Positions 1 through 10,492 of a DNA stretch of 64,000 bases are shown here, in pieces. Below the pieces are notes generated by a model. That model searched no databases, was not told where the DNA came from, and was given only the letters and a program-made list of their open reading frames with translations. A program made the translations under genes and the position numbers. Numbering within the stretch: the stretch's first letter is position 1; the number at the start of each line of letters is the position of its first letter. Source of the DNA: Conus ventricosus (Eukaryota > Mollusca > Gastropoda > Neogastropoda > Conidae); assembly GCA_018398815.1 (NCBI GenBank), contig CM031601.1, positions 33,378,253 to 33,442,252 on the forward strand. Direction: 5' to 3'.

Positions 1-19
1 GGACTAGGTTATATATACA

Positions 20-430
20 ATCTGAACAATTGTTTACTTGTGGCACCATTGGCAAGATGATCGGCCACCTCACAGCCTTTGATGCGAACATGACCGGGAG
101 ACTAAGCACGAACGATACCATAATCTTCAGATTTGAGAGAAGAGTGAAAATTAAAGGAGTATTACAGAAGGTTTAGGAGTTCTGGGCAGTTGAAGCTATG
201 GCTAGCAATGGCCTACAGAGCCGAACGGAAGTCAGACAGAATGAGGAAGTCCTCATGTCCATGCTGATCGATCCTCCTCAGTGCCAGGACGTAGGCTGCC
301 AGTTCAGCGGTGTACAGTTGGAGCTGTCAGTGGGAACAGGGTTGGACCACTCTCCAACAGGAGCAGTTGAACAACGCAACCTCTTCTTCAGAAATAGAAC
401 CGTCAGAGGACTACTCTTTGACTGAAAGTT
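20..430 (-). pseudogene. RNase H domain remnant of an I/Jockey-type LINE
   Basis: Read on the minus strand, this encodes the four acidic elements of a retrotransposon RNase H domain in the right order: SDGS near 400, TAEL near 300, LSD near 220 and, in another frame, GHVRIKG followed by VADHLANGA near 60-90. RNase H removes RNA from RNA/DNA hybrids and sits at the C-terminus of ORF2 in I, Jockey and related LINEs. The frame has stop codons before TAEL and after LSD and shifts before the last motif, so it is dead. The left end is cut by the window edge. A cellular RNase H is unlikely because the HVxIKGxExAD pattern is typical of retroelements. Confidence 0.65.
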
Positions 431-450
431 GGGACGCTTTGGATGCAGTT

Positions 451-866
451 CGGCACAGGTTTTGCGTGGCCCACAGTCCCAGAGTCCTGACAGAAAGCAG
501 ATCAAAGCAGATCTCTGGTGTTGAAAATGTCCATGGTCCCTGTGGATTGCCGGTGCTGACCGGGGCTGTGATGAGGCAGGCCAGAATGCGGCTGTGGACG
601 AGGCAGGGAATGAGCTGCGTTGTGGGTAAAGCTACTGGAATGGCATTGAAGATGACACGGAAAGGAGTCCACAGTGGGTTCCTTGGGCATCTCAACAGAT
701 CTCAAACAACGCCGAGATCAGTGTCAGTGCTTCGTCAATGGGACAGAATCCATATTCCTAAAGGATGAATTCAGCTGGGATGGTCTTCAAAATTCTTTTA
801 GAATTTTGGGTAAAACAAAGTCATAGGAAGGGTTCCTGGGTTCAGAGAACAGGTTCAAACTATGCT
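451..866. other. unassigned stretch
   Basis: This may be the reverse transcriptase-RNase H linker of the LINE remnant to its left, but no motif was recognised. Nothing else is supported. Confidence 0.3.
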
Positions 867-1750
867 TCCAGCCGACTGTGGGTCTAGGGTTGGAAGGGGA
901 TGGTTGTCTCACCCCTGCCTACAGCCTGTACAGCCGACTGTGGGTCTAGGGTTGGAAGGGGATGGTTGTCTCACCCCTGCCTTCAGGCTGTACAGTGGAG
1001 TGTGGGTCTAGGGTTGGAAGGGGATGGTTGTCTCACCCCTGCCTACAGCCTGTACAGCCGACTGTGGGTCTAGGGTTGGAAGGGGATGGTTGTCTCACCC
1101 CTGCCTTCAGGCTGTACAGTGGAGTGTGGGTCTAGGGTTGGAAGGGGATGGTTGTCTCACCCCTGCCTACAGCCTGTACAGCCGACTGTGGGTCTAGGGC
1201 TGGAAGGGGATGGTTGCCTGGTTTGTTCCCATTTGGTCTACTCCCATTTCGCCTACTCAGAAGTTCCCCTTTCGTAGCAAGGAAAAATTCCCATTTGTCT
1301 AACCCTAACCCTAATCCTAACCCTAACCCTAACCCTAACCCTGACCCTCCTAAATGGGAGTAGACGAAATGGGAGTAGACGAAATGGGAGTAGACCAAAT
1401 GGGATGTTACCGGTTGCCTCACCCCTGCCTTCAGGCTGTACAGTGGAGTGTGGGTCTAGGGTTGGAAGGGGATGGTTGTCTCACCCCTGCCTACAGCCTG
1501 TACAGCCGACTGTGGGTCTAGGGCTGGAAGGGGATGGTTGCCTCACCACTGCCTTCAGGCTGTACAGTGGAGTGTGGGTCTAGGGTTGGAAGGGGATGGT
1601 TGCCCCACCACTGCCTACAGCCTGCACAGCTGACAGTGGGTCTGGGGTTGGAAGGGGATGGTTGCCTCACCACTGCCTACAGCCTGCACAGCTGACAGTG
1701 GGTCTGGGGTTGGAAGGGGACGGTTGCCTCACCACTGTCTACAGGCTGTA
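867..1750. repeat. 62-bp minisatellite, two alternating unit types
   Basis: The unit runs through GTGGGTCTAGGGTTGGAAGG and repeats every 62 bp. Two unit variants alternate, distinguished by CAGCCGACTGTGGG versus CAGTGGAGTGTGGG, giving a higher-order period near 124 bp. The array is broken at 1220-1411 by a mobile element and decays toward its right end. Confidence 0.95.
1220..1411. mobile_element. 192-bp inverted-repeat element with telomeric core
   Basis: The termini are GGTTTGTTCCCATTTGG and, on the other strand, GGTAACATCCCATTTGG. Both continue into iterations of CTACTCCCATTTCG, so the element is a foldback. Its centre (about 1297-1346) is a run of CCCTAA telomeric repeats. It lies within a minisatellite unit and is flanked by the direct repeat GGTTGCCT (1212-1219 and 1412-1419), an 8-bp target duplication. 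Eight base pairs is usual for hAT-type transposases. The element has no coding capacity and would be mobilised in trans. Confidence 0.75.
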
Positions 1751-3272
1751 CACAGGGCTGTGAGGAACGCTTCCAGACCGAGTCGAATCTTTAAATAGTG
1801 TATGGGATCACGAGTTGTGAGATAAGACAGCCTGGCTGAACCCTGAATGACACAGCCCAAGTCAATTTGGAGCAGATTAAAACCTTGCAAGGATGAAGCG
1901 CTTTTCTTATCAACTCCCCAATCTGTGTTAGCATGACACGTGGCACAGTGCACCACGGACTGAAAAAAAAAAGGTGGTGATGGGTGGGGGACAAAGGAGG
2001 GTGAAGAGGGAGGGTACGGGGGAGGGGATTCAGGGCGTATAGTAGAGCCAGGGCGATAGCGGCGATAAAAGACGGCTCTCTGGTTTCCTCCCGCTGCCCT
2101 CTATCTGTAGACAGCATCTGGGAAGAGGAGAGCAGGGCTCCACCTCACGCCTCATCAAATTAGAAGAGAAAACAGCCATGCATTATGAATCAACAAGCCG
2201 GGGGGGGGGGGGGGGGGATGGGGTGAGGGGGAGTGACAGACCAAAGATGTGGGGCACAAATTCCAGTCTACCATCTATAAACGGCACCTGTACTGATAAT
2301 GTTACCGTAGCAGTTTAAAACCCAAAGAATCTGGCCTTATTCTTGGACAACCATGACATCCCACTCCCCCATACTCCGTCCTCTCCCGTTCGCCCCCACC
2401 CCCACCCCGCTGCCCTACGCTCCCTCATTTACATTAGCAAGTTTACCAAAAAACGGAAACAAGAACACTATCACGCACATTGCAACTATGTGTCCAAAGC
2501 TATTAACAATGCTAGCACCAAATCGTCAGTCAATGGTTTCTCGTGACCCTAAGAAAGAGAAATTTCCAGCATTGCTAAAACTACCGCACTTTCCGTCTGA
2601 TCAGCCATGCCAGCAAAATGAAACTCAAAATCATAGTGAATTGACTATACACGCAAATAATACCAGTATTGCTGAAGAACATGCTGGATTCCGCAAAGGT
2701 AAAGGTACTGTGATCTGTAATCCGAGTGGCCTTTACGCAAAGCATCTTCAACACCGGTGAGAGTTCTCCCACGTCTACACAGGCTTCCACATGGCGTTCA
2801 ACGGCGGTGTTCCTCAGCATCAAAGGCTGATCACCACCAGCCAGCAGCTGTTCCCCACAGCGGCCAGTGCAGGGCTCAGACAGGCTGCTGTGGGGAGCTG
2901 GTTCCATTACGCTTTGCAGAGAACATCATGGCTCCTGCGTGAACGGGAAACTCCATCTTCCCACCTGCATGCCAGACATGGACCCTCACTTCGGGTCTGG
3001 AAAGGGGAATCCCCGCCATGGCAATGAGCTGTTCCTGCAAGGTACTAGCTAAACATAAGATAAAGCGACCATGTCATCAATCAACCAGTGCGTCAAACCA
3101 CCAGGCAGCATACCTGACCATATGAAGATCTACTGACACCAGTTAGTTGGTATGTTCATGTAACAAAATCCACTGGCATTGCTGAACACCCCCCCCCCCC
3201 CTCCCTGGAAACTGGGAAGAAGGAAGACAGCTCGCAAGACTGAAAACAAAGCAATGGACTGACAACACCGCA
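1751..3272. other. unassigned unique-looking DNA
   Basis: There is a G homopolymer at about 2202-2217 and a C run near 3189-3202. Short ORFs on both strands show no domain, no codon signature and no convincing splice structure. Confidence 0.4.
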
Positions 3273-4213
3273 GAATGGACAGTGAAATCATCTGCAGAGA
3301 CAAAGGCACTGACACACAACAATGGACAGTGAAATCATCTGCAGAGACAAAGGCACTGACACACAACAATGGACAGTGAAATCATCTGCAGAGACAAAGG
3401 CACTGACACACAACAATGGAGAGTGAAATCATCTGCAGAGACAAAGGCACTGACACACAACAATGGACAGTGAAATCATCTGCAGAGACAAAGGCACTGA
3501 CACACAACAATGGACAGTGAAATCATCTGCAGAGACAAAGGCACTGACACACAACAATGGACGGTGAAATCATCTGCAGAGACAAAGGCACTGACACACA
3601 ACAATGGACAGTGAAATCATCTGCAGAGACAAAGGCACTGACACACAACAATGGACAGTGAAATCATCTGCAGAGACAAAGGCACTGACACACAACAATG
3701 GACAGTGAAATCATCTGCAGAGACAAAGGCACTGACACACAACAATGGACAGTGAAATCATCTGCAGAGACAAAGGCACTGACACACAACAATGGACAGT
3801 GAAATCATCTGCAGAGACAAAGGCACTGACACACAACAATGGACAGTGAAATCATCTGCAGAGACAAAGGCACTGACACACAACAATGGACGGTGAAATC
3901 ATCTGCAGAGACAAAGGCACTGACACACAACAATGGACAGTGAAATCATCTGCAGAGACAAAGGCACTGACACACAACAATGGACAGTGAAATCATCTGC
4001 AGAGACAAAGGCACTGACACACAACAATGGACAGTGAAATCATCCGCAGAGACAAAGGCACTGACACACAACAATGGACAGTGAAATCATCTGCAGAGAC
4101 AATGGCACTGACACACAACAATGGACAGTGAAATCATCTGCAGAGACAAAGGCACTGACACACAACAATGGACAGTGAAATCATCTGCAGAGACAAAGGC
4201 ATTGACACACACA
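3273..4213. repeat. 47-bp minisatellite, about 20 copies
   Basis: A near-identical head-to-tail unit containing GTGAAATCATCTGCAGAGAC repeats every 47 bp with only scattered substitutions (for example CAGTG/CGGTG and TCTGC/TCCGC). Very low divergence implies recent expansion or homogenisation. Confidence 0.96.
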
Positions 4214-4976
4214 CCAAAAAAAAACCTAAAAAAAAAAAGAATAGAGCAATCTGTTGAACTGTTGTTCTGCATGCCGCCCCGATGATTTTCCACGGAGTTA
4301 AGGGAGAAGAAGAACATGCACATACACACACACGCACCCTCGTCTGCTTAAAAAAAGTCTGGAAAGAAATGACTCTTCTACATTTTGCCCACTCCTCTCA
4401 CGTGTTGCAACTTTTCAGTAGCATTTATGCCGAAGAACGTTCCAAGCTACCATGACGATGTAACGATAAACCAAACTGGCTCGGTCTTCCTCCGCCTAAG
4501 CCGTCAATAGCGTCGAACGGCTGGTCTAACGGCTGGTGTCTTGCGTGCAGTACACTACGTTTCGCCCTGTCCTTTGTTCTCACGTGCAATTGTCAATGTT
4601 CCCTTCCCAGCCCTGTAAAAGCGTAACGTTTCGCTCAAATCCTCACTCACGGTTCATCCAAAAAGATTTGTGTTGCGATTACCAGACATTACTTGTGCGC
4701 AACGAGAGAATTCTGGCGGTGTACAATAAGAAAATATTTTGTTCGTGATCTTTGGCGACGTTCAGGCCAATCTTTACTGTACTGATGATAAAATGGGACT
4801 CAATCGGAAAGAAACAAAGAGACCGTGTTGTTTTGTGTCCGTCTGTCGCAGTCATACAGACTATCTTATAACACGATACATGACAGGCTGAATATTGTTA
4901 CCTTCCTCGTCAATGTGCCCATCAAGGTCTCTCTTCACCTGTTCTCAGGCCTCCCTGCCTCTGTGTTAGCACATTG

Positions 4977-4977
<1 letters not shown>
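4214..4977. other. unassigned stretch
   Basis: Starts with A-rich runs at the end of the 47-bp array. No gene or known element was recognised. Confidence 0.35.
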
Positions 4978-5042
<65 letters not shown>

Positions 5043-5050
5043 TGCGTGTG

Positions 5051-5081
<31 letters not shown>

Positions 5082-5130
5082 ATGCGTGCGTGCATGTGCG
5101 TGTGTGTGCGTGTGCGTGTGTGTGTGTTTG
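4978..5130. repeat. (GT)n-(GTGC)n compound microsatellite
   Basis: A pure GT run passes into GTGC tetramers and back to GT. The long ORFs over it on both strands are dipeptide and tetrapeptide artefacts. Confidence 0.95.
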
Positions 5131-5940
<810 letters not shown>

Positions 5941-6067
5941 ATAAGGGAACACTCCGAACACTCTGAGAAAACAGGGTTAAATAATATACAGAACAATTCA
6001 AATTCATAAGGGAACACTCCGAACACTCTGAGAAAACAGGGTTAAATAATATACAGAACAATTCAAA
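5941..6067. repeat. 65-bp tandem duplication
   Basis: Two almost identical copies starting ATAAGGGAACACTCCGAAC at 5941 and 6006. Older, diverged copies built on GTTAAATGAGA continue to about 6230, so this is the freshest part of a decayed minisatellite. Confidence 0.85.
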
Positions 6068-6230
6068 TAATCTAACAACATGGGACTTAAATGAGACAAC
6101 TGAGGAACAGTCTGAATTATGTGAGAAGGACAAGGGTTAAATGAGATCTATGGGGTACGGTCTGTGTGATTCGAAAAGTTAACAGGATGACTGGGGAACA
6201 GCCTGAATAATCTAAGAGACAGAGGTTTAA

Positions 6231-7357
6231 AGGAGGTCATCGGGGTACAGTGTGAATACCAGTCCCACTAGGTGCTTAAGACACCGGAGTATCAGCCAGA
6301 GCAACCCGGCTGTCTCAGGATGGCATTGAACCTCGGTGTCCTAGGGGAGATAATTTGAGCGCCAGTAAACTTTAGTTCAGTAACCTGGCCCTGACGACAG
6401 TCTCTTCACTCCAGTCAACGGCATTCATTCTGCTATTTTCATTGTATGCAACCTGCGCGCGCATGAAGTAATGACAAAAGGTCAGGGGTGAAAACGGCGT
6501 GTTCAAAGTGTGTATATGACATTCGGTGTGTGCGGACGATGGTACAGACATCTGTGGCACAACATCAGTGATTTATCATACTCTGCCGGCCGCTGAGCTC
6601 GGCCAGGTCTGTTGCACCTTGTGGCCTCACGTGTTCAAGCCGACCCAGGCTTCCACTCAGCACGTGCGCACAGTCTAACAGCTTCCTGAGGGGGCCAAAC
6701 ATGACCTTCAAGCCTACGCCTTGCTCTGTGGCTCCGTCTGCACATCACCTTTGTAACGTTCCGCACACTGACACCCCAGTGACGGGCCCCGTGTTGATCC
6801 AGCAGGCAGATTTCGGCCCTCGTGCTCCACAGACACAGGGGCAGTGCAGCCACCTGACAGTGATACAAACACATGATGGGGGAATTGGGGGGAGGGGAGA
6901 GGAAGGGCACCTGCAGAAAAGGCCTTCTGACTTACAGCGCCAGCTGAAGCTTGGCAGCGGAGGGCTGCAAGTGTGTGCTATCACTGAGAACGAGGATCGG
7001 AGATAGAAAGTCACAAAGCAGCGGGCTGCTTCACTTTCCGCGCCGTATCTCGTCCAGACAGACGGGTTTACCTCCCCTTTCCATGTTCTCGACACGTGAA
7101 TAGATACCTCTGGCACGGGGTCGGTGAAATGCACAGCCCTTACTGCAGTGATCAGAAACCTAACTTTACCATTCAAGGTTCACTTCATCACACACACACA
7201 GACACACACACACAGACACACACACACACTAAGCGGAGTTACCAAGCTGTGCGCTATTTCTGCACTATGCATCCAGTCTTTCCAGAATATGGAAGGGCAA
7301 TTCTCCGCACTAGGGATGATCTGGCTGTCCAATACGGAACTGGCAATTCAAAAAGGA
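6231..7357. other. unassigned stretch before the Polinton
   Basis: A (CA)n-like tract at 7188-7230 is the only clear feature. A minus-strand ORF around 6745-7176 was considered and has no recognisable domain. Confidence 0.35.
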
Positions 7358-7362
7358 ACGTG

Positions 7363-7559
7363 TGTCAGGCGACTATCTTCTGAAACGTTACTAGTACTAC
7401 TATCTTCTGAAAACACTACTATAATTTTCATAAGATAGTAGTAATACTACTAACTTATGAAAATTATAGTAGTGATTTCAGAAGATAGTAGTAATAGTAA
7501 CGTTTCAGAAGTTAGTAGCTTCGCGTTGCGACTATCGTTCAGAAGATAGTCGCCCGACA
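7363..7559. mobile_element. 197-bp miniature derivative of the Polinton ends
   Basis: Begins TGTCAGGCGACTATC like the neighbouring Polinton and follows its TIR as far as TTGCGACTATC (7536). It then jumps straight into an inverted terminus ending GATAGTCGCCCGACA. It is flanked by AACGTG (7357-7362) and CACGTG (7560-7565), a 6-bp target duplication with one mismatch. This is the structure of an internally deleted, non-autonomous copy. It shares its right target site with the full element. Confidence 0.75.
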
Positions 7560-7565
7560 CACGTG
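7560..7565. repeat. left target site duplication of the Polinton
   Basis: CACGTG immediately outside the left terminus, matched by CACGTG at 26402-26407. Six base pairs is the established Polinton duplication length. The palindromic sequence makes the boundary ambiguous by about one base. Confidence 0.75.
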
Positions 7566-7787
7566 TGTCAGGCGACTATCTTCTGAAACGTTACTAGTAC
7601 TACTATCTTCTGAAAACACTACTATAATTTTCATAAGATAGTAGTAATACTACTAACTTATGAAAATTATAGTAGTGATTTCAGAAGATATTTAGTAACA
7701 GTAACGTTTCAGAAGATAGTAGCTTCGCGTTGCGACTATCTAGTGAAATGATCCCTGTGTGAAATTTTATGTCCTCTTTCTTAGTAT
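7566..7787 (+). repeat. left TIR of the Polinton, internally palindromic
   Basis: Matches the reverse complement of 26183-26401 almost base for base from TGTCAGGCGACTATC to TCCTCTTTCTTAGTAT. About 7573-7648 and 7650-7725 are reverse complements of each other with few mismatches, so a single strand of the TIR can fold into a hairpin of about 75 bp. Polinton TIRs are presumed origins for protein-primed replication. Confidence 0.9.
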
Positions 7788-7799
7788 TATTACTATCCG

Positions 7800-8150
7800 G
7801 GGTCACTGATCGATGGTCATTTGGCCTATTAGTGTAGAACGAGTTTATGTGAACAATTTATGACGTTGCTGACCAATGGTCAGTGTCCTTGACCAGTGGT
7901 AATTTTTGCCTAATTTCACTGTTTGACTGCCAGTTAGTGAAGAACGAGTTCATGTGAACAATTTATGACGTTGCTGACCAGTGGTCAGTGTCCTTGACCA
8001 ATGGTCATTTTGGCCTTATTCACAGTTTGGCTGCTAATTAGTGTAGAACGACTTCATGTGAACATAATTGGACGTTGCTGACCAGTGGTCAGTGTCTTTG
8101 GGACCAGTGGTCATTACCCAATGTCACTGTTTGACTGTTATTTAGTGTAC
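7800..8150 (+). repeat. subterminal ~105-bp tandem repeats with TGACC/GGTCA palindromes
   Basis: Three full units and a partial one, marked by GAACGAGTTCATGTGAACA at about 7837, 7942 and 8046. Each holds one or two copies of the palindrome TGACCAGTGGTCA or close variants. There is no coding capacity. The position just inside the TIR suggests a binding array for a replication or transcription factor; this is inference. A degraded direct-orientation copy occurs near 23,625-23,700. Confidence 0.85.
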
Positions 8151-8280
8151 GAGAGAACAGATAAATGTCTGTTCTACCCCACTTGCTCCTCCACCAAGTT
8201 TTCGGGCGAAAGTGACCCAGGATTGGCATTTATACGTTCTCTGACAAGTAAGACTTCAATAGCTAAAAAATAACGATTAT

Positions 8281-8891
8281 CTACAAACAAACATACTGTG
8301 TAGGGTTATCCGTTTTCAATACTAATTTACTAAACTTTTCAGATTTCAGTTTTTTGTTTAATCCTGTGTTTTTCCTGGTCATTTTCAATAACATCATTTT
8401 CACGCAAAATTCATCAAATGAGTCTCTGTCTTTCATGTGAAATAGAACTACAGTCTTTAACTGTTCTCTAAGTCTTTTAAAACTGAGTTATATTTTTGGC
8501 ATAAAATCCACACACTTATTCCAGCATGTCTTCCACTGAAAGCCAGTTTTGACAAAGTATTTCTTTTTTTAACTATGTCTCTTTCTGCGAACAGTCATCT
8601 ATAATAAATAGTGTTTGCGTTCCTTCAAACAGTTTATAAAACTGTTCTAAACACTCACTCAGTTTATTGCTAGGATCAACTAAATAATGTCATCATCTGT
8701 CCATATAAACCTTCTATCATGATATGCTTTGTTCCATTTAAGTGTTGGGCAGAAAATCACAATATGATTAAAATTATAGCGATAAACTGTTTGTAATAGG
8801 TCTAGGACAAATATTTTTTTTTCCACAACCAGTCTGCCCACAAATCAATGAGCAATGAGGAGTTTTTGGCATAAAGTTTTAACTGCTCCAT
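8281..8891 (-). CDS. ATP: FtsK/HerA-type genome packaging ATPase (frame-broken)
   Basis: No long ORF covers this region, but reading the minus strand through frame changes gives a packaging ATPase of roughly 200 residues. Walker A is GQTGCGKK near 8825, where the usual final T/S reads K, probably because of an A-run error. Walker B is LFIIDD near 8600. The block LAFSGRH followed by QKYNSVLKDL is characteristic of Polinton/adintovirus ATPases, as are RDSFDEF and the C-terminal KLVLKTD. The family pumps DNA into preformed capsids. The ATG at 8891 lies 16 bp beyond the neighbouring gene on the same strand. At least five indels interrupt it. Strong assignment from motifs; whether it is functional is unknown. 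Confidence 0.8.
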
Positions 8892-8907
8892 GGTTTTATA
8901 GAAGAAT

Positions 8908-9779
8908 TTAATCTAATCCAGTTATTATTTTTATCATACTCTCCGTCAAAACTTGTTCAGTATAATAAAACCCTATGAGGCCTAAATGTGTAAGATTAAT
9001 CCAATTTAGTTCTGTAAGATTGTTTCTATTTAAGTCAACATTGATTTTGTTGCTTGTTGTTATGATCTTAATACCCTCGCCATTGTGAAGAACGACGACA
9101 ACAACGTTAAGGCGTTTAACGTCTAAGTTTTGCCAGCTAATATTAATTCCTTTTATAAGGTCATCACTAACGCCCACAACCCCATCCCTCTCCACATCTT
9201 TAAAGACAGAAATTTCAAATATTATTGTGAACGTGTCTCCTAATTTTCTGCTTGGAAAGAACTGTAATTTTGTTGAAGCTTTTTTTACAACTGTTTCTTT
9301 TCTGTGGAGGATGTACTGCTTTTTCCCATACGGCGTTATTTCAATTTCTTTCCGACTATTGTCGTCCGGCATAAGACTTACATGTAAAGGGCCAGAGTTG
9401 AATGCTTTTTCTGAACTTTTTTGACGGCTAAAATATGTAAATGGGCTTATGAATTCAAATTTTATTTCCCATTCTAAATATGGTTCCAAGTGCCATTTGA
9501 GGTCAGGTTTTCGAACTATTTTATATTCATACTGGCCAACATTATTTGCTTCTAAATTGCGCAGCTGTTCTAGTTTAGGAAACTTTTTGCTGTCGCCAAC
9601 CTCTTTGCGTTTATAATCACCATCTTTAGTGTACTCAAAACCATACAAAGCGCCTATCTCACCGTTCTGTTCAAAGTCCGCAACGTCTGCAAGGTCTTTT
9701 AATTCTAAAGTTATACACCTCACAGGCGCTAATGTAACTCCTGATTCTTCTGGCCCCGCGACATTATTTTTTAGTAAAG
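8908..9779 (-). CDS. Polinton protein of unknown function, beta-rich
   Basis: An uninterrupted frame of about 270-290 residues, the longest intact one in the element. It carries no motif I can name. It is polar, rich in aromatic residues and in alternating hydrophobic patterns, and looks all-beta, as virion surface proteins often do. It starts around the C-terminus of the next gene on the same strand and ends 16 bp before the ATPase, so the three probably form one transcription unit. No ATG sits at the start of the frame, so either the start is a few codons upstream in another frame or it is fused to the preceding gene by an indel. Penton, fibre or spike are possible but unproven. Confidence 0.6.
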
Positions 9780-9782
9780 TTA

Positions 9783-10348
9783 TTATTTTTTTTCCAAAAC
9801 AATGTGCAGGTTATCACATTTCACAACTTTCCCCGCTTTGTCTTTGTTTTTTATATTAAATGACCCGACCCTCCCACAAACTAATCTTTTAAACTGTAAA
9901 TTAGGGAATTGTATAATTTCATAATCGCAATATGCAGCTTTCCCTGACGGAAGAGCTCTTAAAACAGTTGAGGGCCTTCCGTCATATAAGTTTTCATCAG
10001 TGCTCAGCTCATCCAAATGAACATAGAGTAATGAATGTAATGCAAGATCGAGCGGACTTTCCCCCTCATAAGTAGTTTGGGTTGGTGTAACTCTAAATCT
10101 ATAATTGTTAGCTGTAAAGCCTAACATTTTAGCTAGTTCTTTATCAAAATAGTAACCTACTCTTCTTCAGGCTTGAATGTTAACATTGTTTTTAGATTCG
10201 CATTGTTAAGTTTGAGAGTAATGTCGAAGTTACTCATTGCTTCTTTTAGTGAGCAAAACCCGTAATAACCATCAGCTATTGTTAACTGGCTAACTAATGT
10301 TCCTGCATTTATCAAATTTTTGAATCTTATTATTCTTCCTGGATTCAC
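9783..10348 (-). CDS. Polinton virion-associated protein candidate (two frames)
   Basis: Two minus-strand frames (10157-10348 and 9783-10127) join through a frameshift around 10130-10157 into a protein of about 190 residues. The second half has features I associate with a widespread Polinton protein: MLGF, then a segment with LLYVH, a VLRALP-like strand, and an ending with conserved hydrophobics around HIVLE. In relatives this domain is the C-terminal part of a protein of about 400 residues, so the copy here is short or its N-terminal part has been lost. It is transcribed away from the + strand gene at 10493, with about 140 bp of AT-rich DNA between them. The function in the family is not established. 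Confidence 0.5.
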
Positions 10349-10492
10349 TTATATTAAACCATACGACTTTGTAGAATATTTCATGGAGCGCGACCGTTCT
10401 AGTTTCGCAATTGTTATCAATAGCATGTTCTAAAAACGAAAGGACGGTCTTGAGTTGTTATTGTTACAAACATTTTTTAAAACAAATTAAAA
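10349..10492. promoter_or_regulatory. divergent intergenic region
   Basis: AT-rich 144-bp gap between diverging genes. A shared promoter is inferred from position only. Confidence 0.35.

Noticed and set aside
1297..1346. CCCTAA repeats as a chromosome end or fusion point
   Set aside because: The run is short, lies between inverted repeats, and the whole unit has an 8-bp target duplication, so it is part of an inserted element.
3273..4213. CRISPR-like array
   Set aside because: Units are contiguous copies with no unique spacers, in eukaryotic DNA; this is a minisatellite.
6745..7176. Minus-strand ORF of 143 residues as a secreted protein
   Set aside because: No domain, and composition changes along the frame as in non-coding DNA.
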